From: Ciona savignyi
Taxonomy: Eukaryota; Chordata; Ascidiacea; Phlebobranchia; Cionidae
Reading direction: 5' to 3'
DNA length: 64,000 nt
Assembly: GCA_000149265.1 (NCBI GenBank)
Contig: CH003297.1
Location: forward strand, 442,496 to 506,495
The position numbers and the translations under genes are program-made. Within the stretch, counting starts at the first letter, position 1. Each line of letters begins with the position of its first letter. Shown one piece after another: positions 36,061 through 48,800 of the stretch. The notes beneath the pieces were generated by a model. That model did not search any database. It saw nothing but the letters and a program-made list of their open reading frames with translations, and was not told the origin of the DNA.

Positions 36061-36996
36061 TATTTGGTTAATGTAAGGTTTTTTACTGTAGTTACCGCTT
36101 TAAGAATCAAAAACAAAAAATATGAATCAAAAACTAAAAAATATACAAGTCCATAACCCAGTGTTTCCCGACCAGGATACCGTTGTTGTTTAAAAATTAA
36201 TGCATTTAAATTGGGTTTGGATTAGCTTAAATTTCCATTAAGTTTTATTTATTTCCACTTTTTAGCAGTTCCCTGTACTAACGTGATTATATTAATCACA
36301 ACCAGCTAGATTCCACTAGTTTTTGTTATCAAGATAGCAAGGGACAAGAAAATTTAGAAACTAAAATTGCAGCCTATAAATGATAATCGCTTTGTTACAA
36401 CCTTGTAAAAAACAATACTCTAATTAGTCTAATTTAAAAGTGATAAATCAATCTTATTACGATGTAACGACCATAATTCAAAAACAACAAGTCAATTGTG
36501 TATCGTTAAAGTTATATATTTCGTCACAATCGGCATACTTATTACCTTATTCAAATAGAAAAGTGGTTTTAGCGTTAGCCTATAAGAATAACAGAAAATG
36601 GTGCAATATTCGGCCTTAATTCCTCTACAGAATAAAATTGACTTATTTTTTTATAATCTTACGTCGTTATTCGTACACATTACACGTATTTTTTTTTACC
36701 AATTATGGTGTTGGGTGATTTCGTAAAATAATTAAATACTATCGTGATCATTGTTTAAGTCTTTAAGAAATTTATATTTTATCACAAAAACAGGTTACTC
36801 AATTATTTGTTAACCATATTGGTGTGTCGATTCTGTGAAAAATACAATTATTCTGGTTGGGTCATTGAGGAGTTTATCTAACTTTTAGCACGTTGAAATG
36901 TTTGATTATATAGATTATAGCATGTTTTCTTACCACACCACATCATTATCATTTATAACACAAAACAACTTCGTGTTAATATGCTGTTTTAAAAAG

Positions 36997-37002
36997 TTTA
37001 TT
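36997..37002 (-). terminator. Polyadenylation signal of the CUB receptor gene
   Basis: AATAAA on the minus strand, 47 nt past the stop codon. Confidence 0.55.
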
Positions 37003-37048
37003 TCAACCAGCAATATATTATAGCATCGTTTGTTGCTACACGAGTGTA

Positions 37049-40000
37049 TTACAAACGAAAACTCTGTCGTCTCTCAATATGACGTTTCAAGAAGTCGCTT
37101 TCCACCGGCAATTTTGCCATTGACGATGCCCTTTGTATCTCTTGTGGTTTGGTAGCGTGCCCGAGGCTCAAATCATTGACGCTGTGAGCTGGCCTTATTT
37201 GCTGGAGTTGCTGCATCATCATTGCAGCCTCTTGACTGTGTTGCTGTAATAACTCGTAATTTGGCCTTACGTGTTGTTGTGCAATTGCCGGGGAATAGTA
37301 GGCAGGAGGCATTTGATCTATATGTGTGCTGTATATCGGTTCCGGATGGTAAGACTCAACTACGCCGTACGGATTCTCTTCCTGACTGAGAACATAGTTG
37401 TTCATTTCTTCAAGCTTGCGCATTTTAAAGCTAACATGATCAGGATGTCGGTTTGTTGATCGAACTGAATGGAAAGACTGCATAGAGATGGTATCGTCTT
37501 CGGGGCATCGACTGAAATGCATTAAATTTAAATTTTACTTTGTTACTTTTTAATAGTATATTATTATTAGTAATCACCTTACCTCAGCAAGCCCGATTGA
37601 CTGAATGGTCGTGTGGTTAAATAATTAGATAGACCAATTCATGCAAATCATGTCACATTTAAAAAACAGTCAAAGCTTACCTTTGTGAATTACAATTTTA
37701 CACTTATTTTTTTACTGTTTTTTTTTAACGACATGATTTGCATGAATCGGTCTGGCTAATTATTCGGATTACTCAATTGAGCTTTGAAAACTTAAGCTTA
37801 TAACTTTGTGGATAACAGTTTTACATTTTTAAGTTTTTAAAGCTCAATTGAGTATTCCATCTGAACTGCAATTCAGTAACGTTAAAAAGTTGTCCCACCT
37901 ACTACAACTAATAATGCTGTACGGTCATTTGGCCTAATGGTTAAAGGGACCGATACATCAATGAAAAGATCCTAAGGGACAATCCCATTATTGTTTGGAA
38001 CCTTGCCCGATGCAAAACTTCCTCGTCTAGTACAAGCGACAGGCTTCAAGCAAACCGCGCAACCGCAATTAAAAGTATGAAACAGTACATTACTTGCATA
38101 CCTTCTAAAGTAATCATACTGATCAAACTTGCATGACCCAGCATCTAATCCATCAGTTTGAGAGTCGTACACGGAGCTTGATTTCGCGTATGGGTCGTAA
38201 CTGTAGGCATTGGTGCTCCTGCTTTCTTCCTCCATTTCGTCTGTAGAAATATTCCCGTTTACCTCATGTTATAGCCCGCCATACTGTTAGTCGTAAGGTT
38301 GTTGAATCGAAACCAACCGCTAGCACGCGGATGTTCTTGGGCAAGGTACTTAGCAAATACCACATACCCAGTAAAATAATAATGTTAGGGTATATACACT
38401 GAAAAAAAAAGGAAATTCTCAATCATATACAATACTTTTTTGAGCTAAGTTTCAAACCCATGATTAGCTTGTCAGTAAGACCGTTTTTGTATTTAAATCG
38501 GTATATGTATCGGTCGTTTTAACCATTCAGTAACTCAACCATTCAATCGCTTACAACACAAGGTGCTAAGATGGTAATGGTGGCAATTACGATATTTGTT
38601 CGATATAAGGACAAACATGAGCAATCCAATCTCACCTTCAAAGGTCACGCTTCTACTGCAGCCACATCCGCTCTTTCTTCGTGGGTATCTTGGTGACGCA
38701 CTGGGGGAATACCCGGGGAGAGACAGCTTATCTCCAGAAACATATGTCGATTCTGTTTTGTTTGCATTTTCGTCCGATGGAGGTTGACTACCCATGAAAG
38801 TGTTGTATTTCTCTCGGAGTTTTCTTTAAAAGAAAATTAAAATGAGTTTCTGAATGAGAACATAATACTTGTGTTTATCCCTTGATGGGGAAAAGCAAGG
38901 AGCGTGAATACACAGTCAGTCTTGAGATTAATGCATGACCACGATTTGATTACCGGAGCTATTAAAGTATGCTGTAAATGAGTCGTCCTTTAGTTATTTG
39001 ATCGTTATATTAAAAATATCCTTCTTCGGGTGAGAGGCGGATCATTAACTTATACCAAGTAATTCGGCAGGACTTACCGAAACTATTTGAGTGTGCGTTA
39101 AAAAATATACACATTTCTACAACTTGTATACAGAAATTTTGAATATATTGTTTATTGGCAACATCTTACTTTCTAAAAACGAATCCAAGCCCCATAAGAA
39201 CAATGAGAAAGCATAGGATCCCAACTGCTACGTAGATCCCAATATTTGGTGAAGATTGCTGAACCGGTATTTCTGAACAAAATATATATTTAAATCGGGC
39301 CAATATTCGAAACCACTCCAGACCTAAAGAATGCCCTTTGTATTCGCTGGGTAAATATTGCAATATTTTTAAAGAATCAATGCTGTGTAATCGTTTTTTT
39401 ACAAAGAGTGTTTACCATAATTAAAAAAATATCACAAAATGTTAAATATATGCTGAAATATATATGTGGCGATAATTGAAAATCTAAAATCAAAATGTAA
39501 AAGAGCAAGAAGATACTCCAAAAAAAAATAAGGTGTCAAACAAACATTTAGTTTGTTGCCTCCCTGTGCCGTTATAGCTTTGTTGACTCACAAAACTCAC
39601 CTATTTGTTGAGGTTGGTTGTTAGGGCCATAAATATTCACGTTATTTGTGGGTCTAAGATATACAGGTGTTCTTCTATTGATGGGTTGTCGGGGAATTAT
39701 CGGAGCAGGAGATGACCGTCGTAAAACTGGTCTGAAATATTTTAACCGCTGCTTTAGCTTAAATCAGTGTCCCTTAAATGGTGCGCCACACGACAGAAGG
39801 TGCATATGATCATAAACTACTAAATGGTTAGTGTCTAGTTTGTTCTTTTCCATTGTAACTCTTTAAGTAATTTTTTTTTTACCGAGCCAAGTTTCGAACC
39901 CATACCATGGTGGGCTCGTTACTAAGAACGTTTTTGTATAGGAGTAGGTATATGTATCGGTCGCGTTAACCATTCGGCCACACGACCGTACACTTCCTAT

Positions 40001-43000
40001 GCAAGGTGCGCCCGTTCGCGTTCGTAATTGGTCTTGAGTATGCCACCAGGTCAAAAAAAATGAGAACTACTGGTTTAAATAGATGAACATGTTGGAGATG
40101 AATCGAAACCAGTCGCTACCAATTTGCTTCCATACTTTGCATTATATGAAATTTAAACTAAATTGAACTAATTATCCTAAAGTTTCTGAAATATATAACG
40201 AACGTAGTTGATTGAGCGCGGTGTATTAAAACTAAATACTGTATAATATTGTCTCTATCGTAAACAGTACACCGAAACAGTTCACAAACCCGACGGTTGG
40301 AACTATAATCTCACAAATGAAATTATTCTTAGCTACCGTAAGTGTACCCACCAATGTTATAAGAATATATAAGAATACTTTATCCTGTATAAATACTATA
40401 AAACCTCATAGTCAATTAAAATTAGTAATTGCTATATTCCACCATATAGTCGATCAGTATAATGATAGATGCACAACATATGATTTCATTTTAATTTAAA
40501 TGCAGGTTACCGTCGAGTTGTGGGCCGTCTTGTTGTAGTTGTTATTGAGCCGTGGTATTTCAAACTTCGTTCTGTAATATCAAATGAAATTTTAATTAGG
40601 CCGTTGACACGTACAAGTGAGTAACACGCATAATTGGTTTAGATTGGTGGTTTTCAAGTGTCGATACATTATGAGTTTCGATACATTATGTTGACAGATA
40701 ATTCACAAGCAAGTAGGATAGGACAGAATATTCATGTTTTTCCCGTCGATGGGAAAACCAATGGGGTTAACGCACGAGCAATCGTTAGATCACCTCGCGC
40801 CAACCGTCGGGTAACCGGAGCTATTGCAATGTGTTGTGTATGATTAACACGATCTTTAATTTGGTAGAACCCATTAATCCGCTGAGTTCAGGCTATGTCC
40901 GTTAAGTGCCTTGCCCAAGAACACAACTGACCTGCTAACGACCAGTTATGAATTAAAACCTTTCAGTTAAAAGCCATCGCACTAAACCACCAGACTAACC
41001 GGTCGGGCCATTTAATCTTGAACAGCACAATTTATGTCCGAATATAAGATCTTTGCTCTTCCAATAAAAACATAAAAATTCTCGTGAATGGGAAATCCAA
41101 GGGATTAACACACGGGCAATCGTCAGATCACATCGCACCCATCGACCAGTTACCGAAGCTATTGCAGTGTGTTGTATATGCCTACTATATACACGTTCCT
41201 TCTATTTGGTAGAACCCATTAATCCACTGGGTTAGGCAATGTCAGTTAAGTTCCATTTTTACAACGTAATCAGATAATTAGCCATGGGGTTATACCCAGT
41301 TTATCGTAAAGGTTTATCGTATTGTAGTATGTTGATTTTATCATACTCACGTCTCATCCCGGGTGTGGTTGTCAGTGGGACGGACCTCACAAAAGCTCGG
41401 AATCCTTTGTGCGGAATGATGGTTGTGTCACCTTGAATATCCAACCTCAACCGATTTGCTGATGTATCAAACAAGATTATGGTTAGGTTCTTAAAGGAAG
41501 GCATACATCAAGGTACTTATGTCAATGGTGACCGTCAAAATGACAATGGACAAACAGTTTTACAATTTGACTAAACCTATGATTACCGAAAGTATTATAG
41601 TATTTAATATTAGTTCATTAATCCATCTGGTTAAAGACAATTGCAGTATGCACAGCAAACTAGCAAGGGGGAGGTTTCGAACTCATAATCATCCGGCTGA
41701 ATGTCTAACGAGCTACCACTTAGTTAACCAGCCAGATTACTCCATCATTATTTACATGCAATAATGATGATAATGAATATTTACGACAGCATATTACGTA
41801 CACACGGTTACGTAATCTCCTGGTACGTCACTTCCACAAAACCTTCCTTGGCTCTTATCATACTGAAGGTCAATCACATCCACAAACTGAGTTCCGCACC
41901 TCCCGGCTTCTCCGGGTTGCAGATCAATGTCGATGAATGAGATCCGGATCCGCGTGTTCCGTGCTCCGTAAAAACTGGATGTAAAATAGTATCTGGTCGA
42001 TTCATCCCGGTGGTGTTGTGTGTCTTATTGATCGTTTCACGCTCACGAAATATTTAGAACACTCCAGTTAATTTATTAAGTACCATACGCTCGCTATGGC
42101 AAGTATTAGAATATTAAAGACCACGTTTGATAAACTAACATCCGGGATATTACATAGACATCGTATAACAAGTAATCGCAATAGGGGCTTTTACAGTCAC
42201 AACACTACACTGTCTATCATGTGGTTCAGACCGGTTGGCTTAGTCAGTAGATATTTTATTGGGATTTTATGAACACAGTACGTTTTAAAGCATGATGTTT
42301 ACCTTTGGAGGATAAGGGTTGCAGGAGTTAGGATAGGATATTCATGTTTATCCCCGTGAATGGGAAAACCAAGGGGTAACACACGGGCAATCGTCAGATC
42401 ACCTCGCGCCCACTGTCGAGAGCTATTTCAGTGTGTTGTGTATGATTGAGCCTTTTTTTAATTTGGTAGAACCTAATAATCCGCTGCGTTCAGGCAATGT
42501 CCGTTAAGTGCCTTATTTGTTTCAGTGTGTTAAATGCCAAAAAAATAAAATATAAGGAATATAAGATAAACCTGATAAACTTACATCCAGGAACACTGCA
42601 TTTGACCAACAATAGCACTCGGATATCCCTGGTTGTTTATCATCGCCCAGTTCGATGTTATCTCCATATTATGCAAGCAATGTACCCCTGGAAGACGTTC
42701 ACAAGATTACGACCCAAGTTTATAACATCCAAAGTGAAGGAAAGGATAGGATATAAATTATTTTTTATTGTGCCACGTTAAAGGGAAAAGGCAAAATAAT
42801 TACCATAGGCGCAATCGTCAGGTTACCTTGTAAATTTTACAGGGTACGAATTACGCGTACCGGTAATCGTAATATTTCGTCACATCCATCGTTGGGTTAC
42901 TGAATCTAGCGTGTTGTGTAGGATTGAGGTATTATTTTTCGTTTTGGTATACAATAACTCACTCATCGACTGGGTTCAGGCAATGTCCGCTAAGTGTGTT

Positions 43001-44252
43001 GCACAAGAACACAACCATCTAGATTCTAGAATAACACACACGGTAACGGTAGAACGCAGTAGGCGTTATAACAAGGACATTCATCAGATTACCGAGTGCT
43101 TACAATTGGGTCACACAGATACTATTGTATGGTTTATATTAAAGATACTAATGTAAATTTTGTTCTGTTAAATCACTGAGTTCGGGAAACGTCTGCCAAA
43201 TTTCCTAAATGCAACCAACTAGTTAGCGATTGGTTTCGATCCTACCATATTGTGACTGAGGGCCGGCTAGGAATAAGGCAAGAGGCTGGATATATTGATG
43301 GCTTACATGAAGGCTCCTGGAGTGCGGCTTCACCTTCCATTCTTCTAGAAGGTGGAGTTATGAGCTCTCCAGTTGGACGTGGGACTTGTGGTCGTCTGCA
43401 ATATACGGGTTGAACAATTTATCGAGCTTGAACAGTCATTTGTAGCCGAATGGTTGGCGCGATGGGTTACATAAATCATAAAAACTGATATAGTCCTTGG
43501 ATTCGAAACTTGCACGAAAAAAACAAAATTCGTACAAACATAACATCGTCCTACAAACATAACATATTATTTAAAATAATGGTCTTACTTTTTTTAAAAA
43601 GATAAATACATAAAAAATATAATCTTAATTGTTTAAAACATAGATGTATAGTAAAAAAATGACCTTACTTGTGTAAAACATAGATACATGATAAAATATT
43701 AGCCATAGCCTACCTATTTACGGTTGATGGTCTTCTATTGGTTGTACGTGTTCTTGTCGGCTGTCTTGGTCGCCATTTTCCACCAACTATTGTCAATAAA
43801 TTTAACACAAGTAATTTAGATCTTTATACTATGTTTACAGACACATTTTCATATACAGCAGTCTTATTTGATGACATTTAATAAAGAAGTATTTTGTTAA
43901 GAAAAGCAGCGGAACAGACCATGAAATAACTACTATTGAAAACAAAATGAGAAGTAGAAAGTATTTTGTAAGCAAAGCAACAGAACAGGGCATTAAGTTA
44001 CTGTCTTTAAAAAAAGAGTGGACATTTGTACATCGGGTATAGTAACTCATATTTAGTCCATTACTAAGCCAGTTTTTCGGCCAAAAACTTAGCTTTTTTA
44101 TCATTATTACATATTACAAACTTACCTGTGGGTGCTACGGTCACCCTGTTCCGATTTGGTCGATTTCTGTTGTTGTTTCTTCGTCTCTGGGGGTTTACAA
44201 CAGTGGCACATAGCACCACAACCAGTAAACTGGTTTCTATTTTAAACTTCAT
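37049..44252 (-). CDS. Type I membrane receptor with one CUB domain (12 exons, 592 residues)
   Basis: Minus-strand exons: 44126-44252, 43714-43786, 43307-43395, 42585-42687, 41812-41974, 41351-41489, 40511-40571, 39601-39731, 39170-39272, 38636-38823, 38102-38240, 37049-37511. They total 1779 nt and every junction keeps phase. Order: signal peptide (KIETSLLVVVLCATVV); a basic Asn/Arg then Arg/Pro/Thr stalk (RPRQPTRTRTTNRRPST); a CUB domain at about 98-225 (ITSNWAMINNQGYPS, RISFIDIDLQ, GRFCG, HKGFRAF); a second basic Thr/Pro stalk (TTTTRRPTTRR); one helix at about 306-328 (GIYVAVGILCFLIVLMGLGF); and a 264-residue cytosolic tail with GCGC, Tyr-rich and Gln/Met-rich parts ending RRQSFRL. The single CUB makes ligand or polyanion binding likely. 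No kinase or other enzyme domain is seen. I know no named match. SINEs fill several introns. Confidence 0.85.
37630..37860. repeat. Two hairpin-forming inverted repeats in intron 11 of the CUB gene
   Basis: gaccaattcatgcaaatcat near 37633 pairs with atgatttgcatgaatcggtc near 37734. A second pair uses actcaattgagctttgaaaa near 37768 and ttttaaagctcaattgagta near 37836. The first pair carries the octamer ATGCAAAT in both arms. Confidence 0.6.
38447..38545 (-). repeat. SINE-B copy
   Basis: gagctaagtttcaaacccat (B-box side) through cggtcgttttaaccattcag (A-box side). Intron 10 of the CUB gene. Confidence 0.6.
39871..39990 (-). repeat. SINE-B, well-preserved copy
   Basis: The inverted order is T-run, accgagccaagtttcgaacc, then atcggtcgcgttaaccattc and ggccacacgaccgta. 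It serves as a reference copy for the family and lies in intron 7 of the CUB gene. Confidence 0.75.
40713..41010 (-). repeat. SINE-A, full-length copy
   Basis: From taggataggacagaatattc to ccaccagactaaccggtcgg, with every landmark of the family. Intron 6 of the CUB gene. Confidence 0.8.
41076..41253 (-). repeat. SINE-A, truncated copy
   Basis: From ctcgtgaatgggaaatccaa to ggcaatgtcagttaagttcc. The tRNA-like head is missing. It lies beside a full copy in the same intron. Confidence 0.7.
41612..41740 (-). repeat. tRNA-like repeat head distinct from SINE-A and SINE-B
   Basis: On the minus strand ctggctggttaactaagtgg is followed by ttatgagttcgaaacctccc. The A and B boxes are in tRNA spacing. 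A SINE-A-like body fragment follows. Intron 5 of the CUB gene. Confidence 0.5.
42331..42515 (-). repeat. SINE-A, truncated copy
   Basis: ggataggatattcatgttta to gtccgttaagtgcctta, without the head. It stops close to exon 4 of the CUB gene. Confidence 0.7.
43436..43530 (+). repeat. SINE-B, worn copy
   Basis: tttgtagccgaatggttggc as the A-box region and ggattcgaaacttgcacg as the B-box region. Confidence 0.55.
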
Positions 44253-45094
44253 ATTTTAAAGCAAACGACGCTTAGCTAATTGGGTAATTCTCCCATACAG
44301 TTCTACATTCTTAACTATTGCATATTCGCTATAGTTAAGCCTCTTGTGAAATACACGATTTATTCAACGCACTTCATCGGACAACGCACAAAACGCAAGA
44401 TGTGGTATTTACAAGTCGGAACGTCTATGCCCAAGGCGATATTAGACGGTCTTACGAACTCTTCTCTTGCCTAGCAGCTTATGATAAACTAGTTATATGG
44501 TTCCATGCTATTTATAGCTTAAATTACGGTATTTAATATATAGACAAACAATCTATCGGATTTTGAGTTTTTTCATTTCGTTTGTGCGCTATGAAGATAC
44601 CAACTACATGTATTGTTATATTTTCCCAAAAAAACATTCGAAATACAGTAGTTGTTACAACACATTGACAGATCTTTTTATAGATATCGGTGAAACAGGA
44701 AACAGGTGTTAAACTACCTGCAAACGTTTTAAGATATTCTCACAAAATGAGTAATAGTGATTGTTTAATCAATAAAGTCATCTTACATTTATTTTTGGCA
44801 TTTATTTAGTATTATGCTCTTGTCAGATTAAAACCACAATTTTAATATTTTTCTTGTTGTTTACCTTTGCTTTACAGAAGGATTTTGGGAAAGTTTTGTG
44901 TCAGTAAATAAATCTATGAATTCCCTCTCAAGTTATTATGAATACCTTGATGGTGATTTTTCATTCCACACGTGATGACACGTCTTCCCATTTATATCTA
45001 TACATATACGACCCATCGCAGAGCGATGGTTATTCACGACACGGCCTTCGTTTTTTGTACACTGTTAGGAAACTTTGCAATTGATTTTTCCCAC

Positions 45095-45195
45095 TTTTTA
45101 ACAAAAATTTCCAACCCACGATGGGCTTTTCACTAAGACCGTTGTGTATAGAAGTTGGTACATGTATCAGTTGCGTTAACCAATTGGCCACCGTA
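45095..45195 (-). repeat. SINE-B copy
   Basis: tccaacccacgatgggcttt at the B-box side, and cagttgcgttaaccaattgg at the A-box side. Confidence 0.6.
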
Positions 45196-45759
45196 CATGT
45201 TAACGAAATCATTTTTTTATTTGAAGCCAAGTTTCGAATCTAGGACGGTCCATTCGGCCATAACAGCGTGTTGTTAAATAGCTCTTACTGCCAATCCGTG
45301 GTCCTTCTGCAACTGAACTAGGGCGGATGATTCAGTTTATACGCAGCAAACCTGGTCGCCAGCCGAATAGTGGTGAGTTCGAGACATACCTTCCTAGATG
45401 GTTTCTTGGGCTTTATGCACTTAGCGGATGTCGCTAGGACTTAGTGGTTTAATAGGTTGAACAATATTTCCAATCACGTTAGGGTTAGTTCCGGGGTTGA
45501 GATTAGCGTTTAGGAAAGGGTTAAAATTAATTTCCATAGTTTTGGTAAGCAGTTTCCCTCCTTCCCTTCTTCCCGCTTTCCCTCCTTTTAGTATTGCCCG
45601 TTGAAAGATGAATATCCCAATCTATACTGAATAAAGTTTCAACTGTTTCTATGAAATTCTTGGTGTGTAAAGTTGTGAAACGTCATTGGAAGTGAACGAC
45701 GATAAATTAATAAAACAATTATGACGTCATAGAAAGCTTTGTTGCGTTTTCGGAAATCG

Positions 45760-45765
45760 TTTATT
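45760..45765 (-). terminator. Polyadenylation signal of the galaxin-like gene
   Basis: AATAAA on the minus strand, about 82 nt past the stop codon. Confidence 0.5.
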
Positions 45766-45846
45766 CCATACAATTGCATTGGCAAGTCGAATATTCAACC
45801 ATAACCATAAAACAAGTAATAATATTCAATTGACAATATATTTTGA

Positions 45847-48800
45847 TTAAAAAATTTCGCAGGTCAAGTTACTCCGCGCCTGCGACATGTAAATCCGACC
45901 ATTGCAGCAGCTTTGTGGACCTTTGTACATACATTCTCCACCACAGCAATCTGCCCTGCTCCAAGGAACGTTGGGTCCGATCTACGGGAAAAGGGAAAAA
46001 GGGGGGAAATGTATTTTAGCTGTTAAATTTAGGCTAGTGATACAAGTTAATATGTTAGAATCATTTGCGATTATTCACCGAATGGTGACGCTTAGGGGTA
46101 GGACCTCTTAGCTTGTAACATATTATGTTCGACCGGTTATAATAAGGGGTGACAAAATGTGTTTTAGCTGTTAAACTAAGGAAAACCAGCTTTTGGCTTG
46201 TAAGAATTAAATAATTTTGGCTCCTGATTAAAAAAGTGTACCCTTCCCTGTTCTATAGCGTATGCCTGTGCTGTGACCCCTACAAAATACAAATATTATT
46301 ATCCGAGTAGGTCATATTTTATTTGGGTTTAGCAGCCACGTCTAATTATACCAAATTTTAATAATATATTGCTTTTTAGACGTGTTCTAACGACTTTCCT
46401 TTTGCCGTATTTTCCCATTTTCCAAATTTTTATCAATAGTCCTGCTTCGCGTTTTCATCGTGAAAACAAAAAATAAACTAAACTATATACATACGGCCTG
46501 TAACGCATTATCGCAGCAGATATGTTCTTCTCGGTTGTAAATCCGACCAGCACAGCAATCGCTTTCCGTGAAAGTTTTCGGTGTAAGTCGTCCTTCACAG
46601 CAAAATTGGTTGGTTGAGTTGAAAAGCATAGCTCCACAACATGCACTTTGTGCCCCGTATCGCTCCAATGGGTACAAGATGGGTTCTGATCCGTCCTGGG
46701 AATTATTTCAAATTTATTCTTGCGTGTTTTTTTTGTTTTTTTTTATCGAGCCAAGTTTCGAACCCATTATGGGCTCTTCACTAGGACCGTTATTTTGTAT
46801 AAAAGTCGGTAAATGTATATAGTACTATTCTTGTGTGTTTATAAAATGTATTGGTAAAATATTGCATGCAAAATTAAGACCTCTTGTAGCGGATCGTATC
46901 GCGTAAAAGTAGAAATGTAAGATTACACAAGTCACCCTTTTCAAATATAAAAAATATATTTTTCAGAGCAAATCTTGTGAGAAAAACCCCCATAAGTTGG
47001 ATAACGACAAATCGTTATAAGAAGAGAATCTTGAAAATTGTAAGGTGTCTACAATTGATGTTGTTTTGTAACCGTTTATTTACTAATTGCTTGCTTTCCA
47101 CATTTCAGCAAGGATATCTTTAACAATTCGGCTAGTTATAGGGCGCTGTATATTTATAAAAATATATAGGTAAAATACTACGGGCAAAATTATTGATAAA
47201 ACAAAGTGTAGGTTTATAATGGTGGGTAAATCTTCTAGCGTAATAGCAGATACGTAAGACTGCATAAGTCGCCCTTTTTCAAATTTAAATACAATATTTT
47301 ATCCAAGGGAGAATCTTGTGATTAAAAAAAATTGTAAAAGAATGCTGGGTAATCATGTTTTCCCATAAGTTGGACAATGCCATTTGTTATAAGAAGATCA
47401 TAGGGAAATTGGCAGGGTGTCTACTGGTGGGTTTCTAGGACTATAGAAGTTTGCTTTGTGGCTGGTACAACTTCTAATATTTATTAGATCTTTCTGAATT
47501 CACTGGGTTAAGGCTACCTTTGCCTGGTCCAATAGCTTGGTGGGTTTGTGACCTTTTAGCCGAAAGGTTGCAGGTTTGAAATTGGTCACTTGCTAATCGG
47601 CTGTGTCATAGGGCATAGCACTCACCTGAACCATGTTTAACATACTGTAATATTTCCGGTTACCCGTGTGAGAACGCTTGCCTATGTATTACCAAGGTAA
47701 TTTGACATTATGATTGAGATAATGATTCTTTTTCCATTCACAGAGCATAAATATTATATCATGTATTCCGTTATTCCCACTTAAATATATTTATGTAAAA
47801 AGCTTTTCTTACCTGCGCGTCGCAGCATATTTGAGACCTGGTACTATACATGGCGGTACCGCAGCATTTGCTTGTGTATCTATTCAACTTATCGAAGATG
47901 TTGCCAAGACAGCATAACTGGTGGTCGGGGTTGTAAGCTCCATTTGAATCGCAGCATTGGGCCTTGTTCATTGGCGTGTCTGGTGAATACAGGGTGTTTT
48001 AATACTTAAAATTTTAGAAGACATTTGGGTGACAATTTTGGGCAAAAAATTTTAGGTGAAAATTTTTGAGTAAAGAATTTTAGGTGACAATTTTGGGTAA
48101 AGCTTTTTTGATGACAATTCTTTGCCATTTTGGGTGATGGAGTCTAAGTAACATTTTTAGGTCAAAGAAGTTTATTGGAGACAATTATAGATTTACATCA
48201 AATGGTATCTCTACTAATTTGCTTATTGTTAACAAGAAAAATGTGTGCAAAGCATTTAGCAGACATTGTATTTACCCGGTTAAACTAAAACAGTAGTAAT
48301 ATCTTAATCACATTGTCTGTAAACTGAAAGGTTGTGGGATCAAAAGTTGTCGCCAGCTAATCAGTTGTTTCTTCGGCCAAGGAACCTATTACACATTGCC
48401 TGACTCCAGTGGTTTTATGGGTTATTCTTAAAATTATAAGAACATGTGAATCCTACAACATAGCGTAATAGCTCCGGTAACCCTATGTTGGGTAAGAGAT
48501 AATCTGACGATTGCCGGTATAATAACGCCTGCCTGAGTTTTTCCATTGAAAAATATGTCATAAATATATAACATTCTAGGTACCAGTACTGATGTAGCAT
48601 AGCAGAGTGATTTAATTCCGAAATTTAAAAAAATATTTATAAAGTGCAGCCTGTTTAAAAAGACCAAAAAATACCGCCAAAGATATTTGACAACATTTTT
48701 CGCGGTTTAAAAAGTGAGGCCTGATTAAAAATATCCAAATACCCCCCAAAAAATCTGAACACGCACAACTTCACATACTTGCTGGAACTGTAACATTTCT

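Larger units (their letters stand above)
34521..37048. other. Intergenic DNA between converging genes
   Basis: Apart from the 3' untranslated sequences and a SINE-A at 35772-36060, only AT-rich unstructured DNA is seen. An aataaa for the minus-strand CUB gene lies at 37002-36997. Confidence 0.45.
44253..45846. other. Intergenic gap between the CUB and galaxin-like genes
   Basis: About 1.6 kb. It holds a SINE-B (about 45095-45195, minus) and the half copy of MITE C at 45479-45600. An aataaa on the minus strand at 45765-45760 would end the galaxin-like transcript. The gap is too long for a typical tunicate operon. Confidence 0.5.

Noticed and set aside
39863-40054. Frame with RMVNATDTYTYSYTKTFL, also seen near 10705, 22086 and 45030
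   Set aside because: It is a translation of SINE-B and recurs with each copy.
47083-47265. Hydrophobic 60-residue frame in the minus strand
   Set aside because: It lies in the diverged intronic duplication and its partner copy does not preserve the frame.
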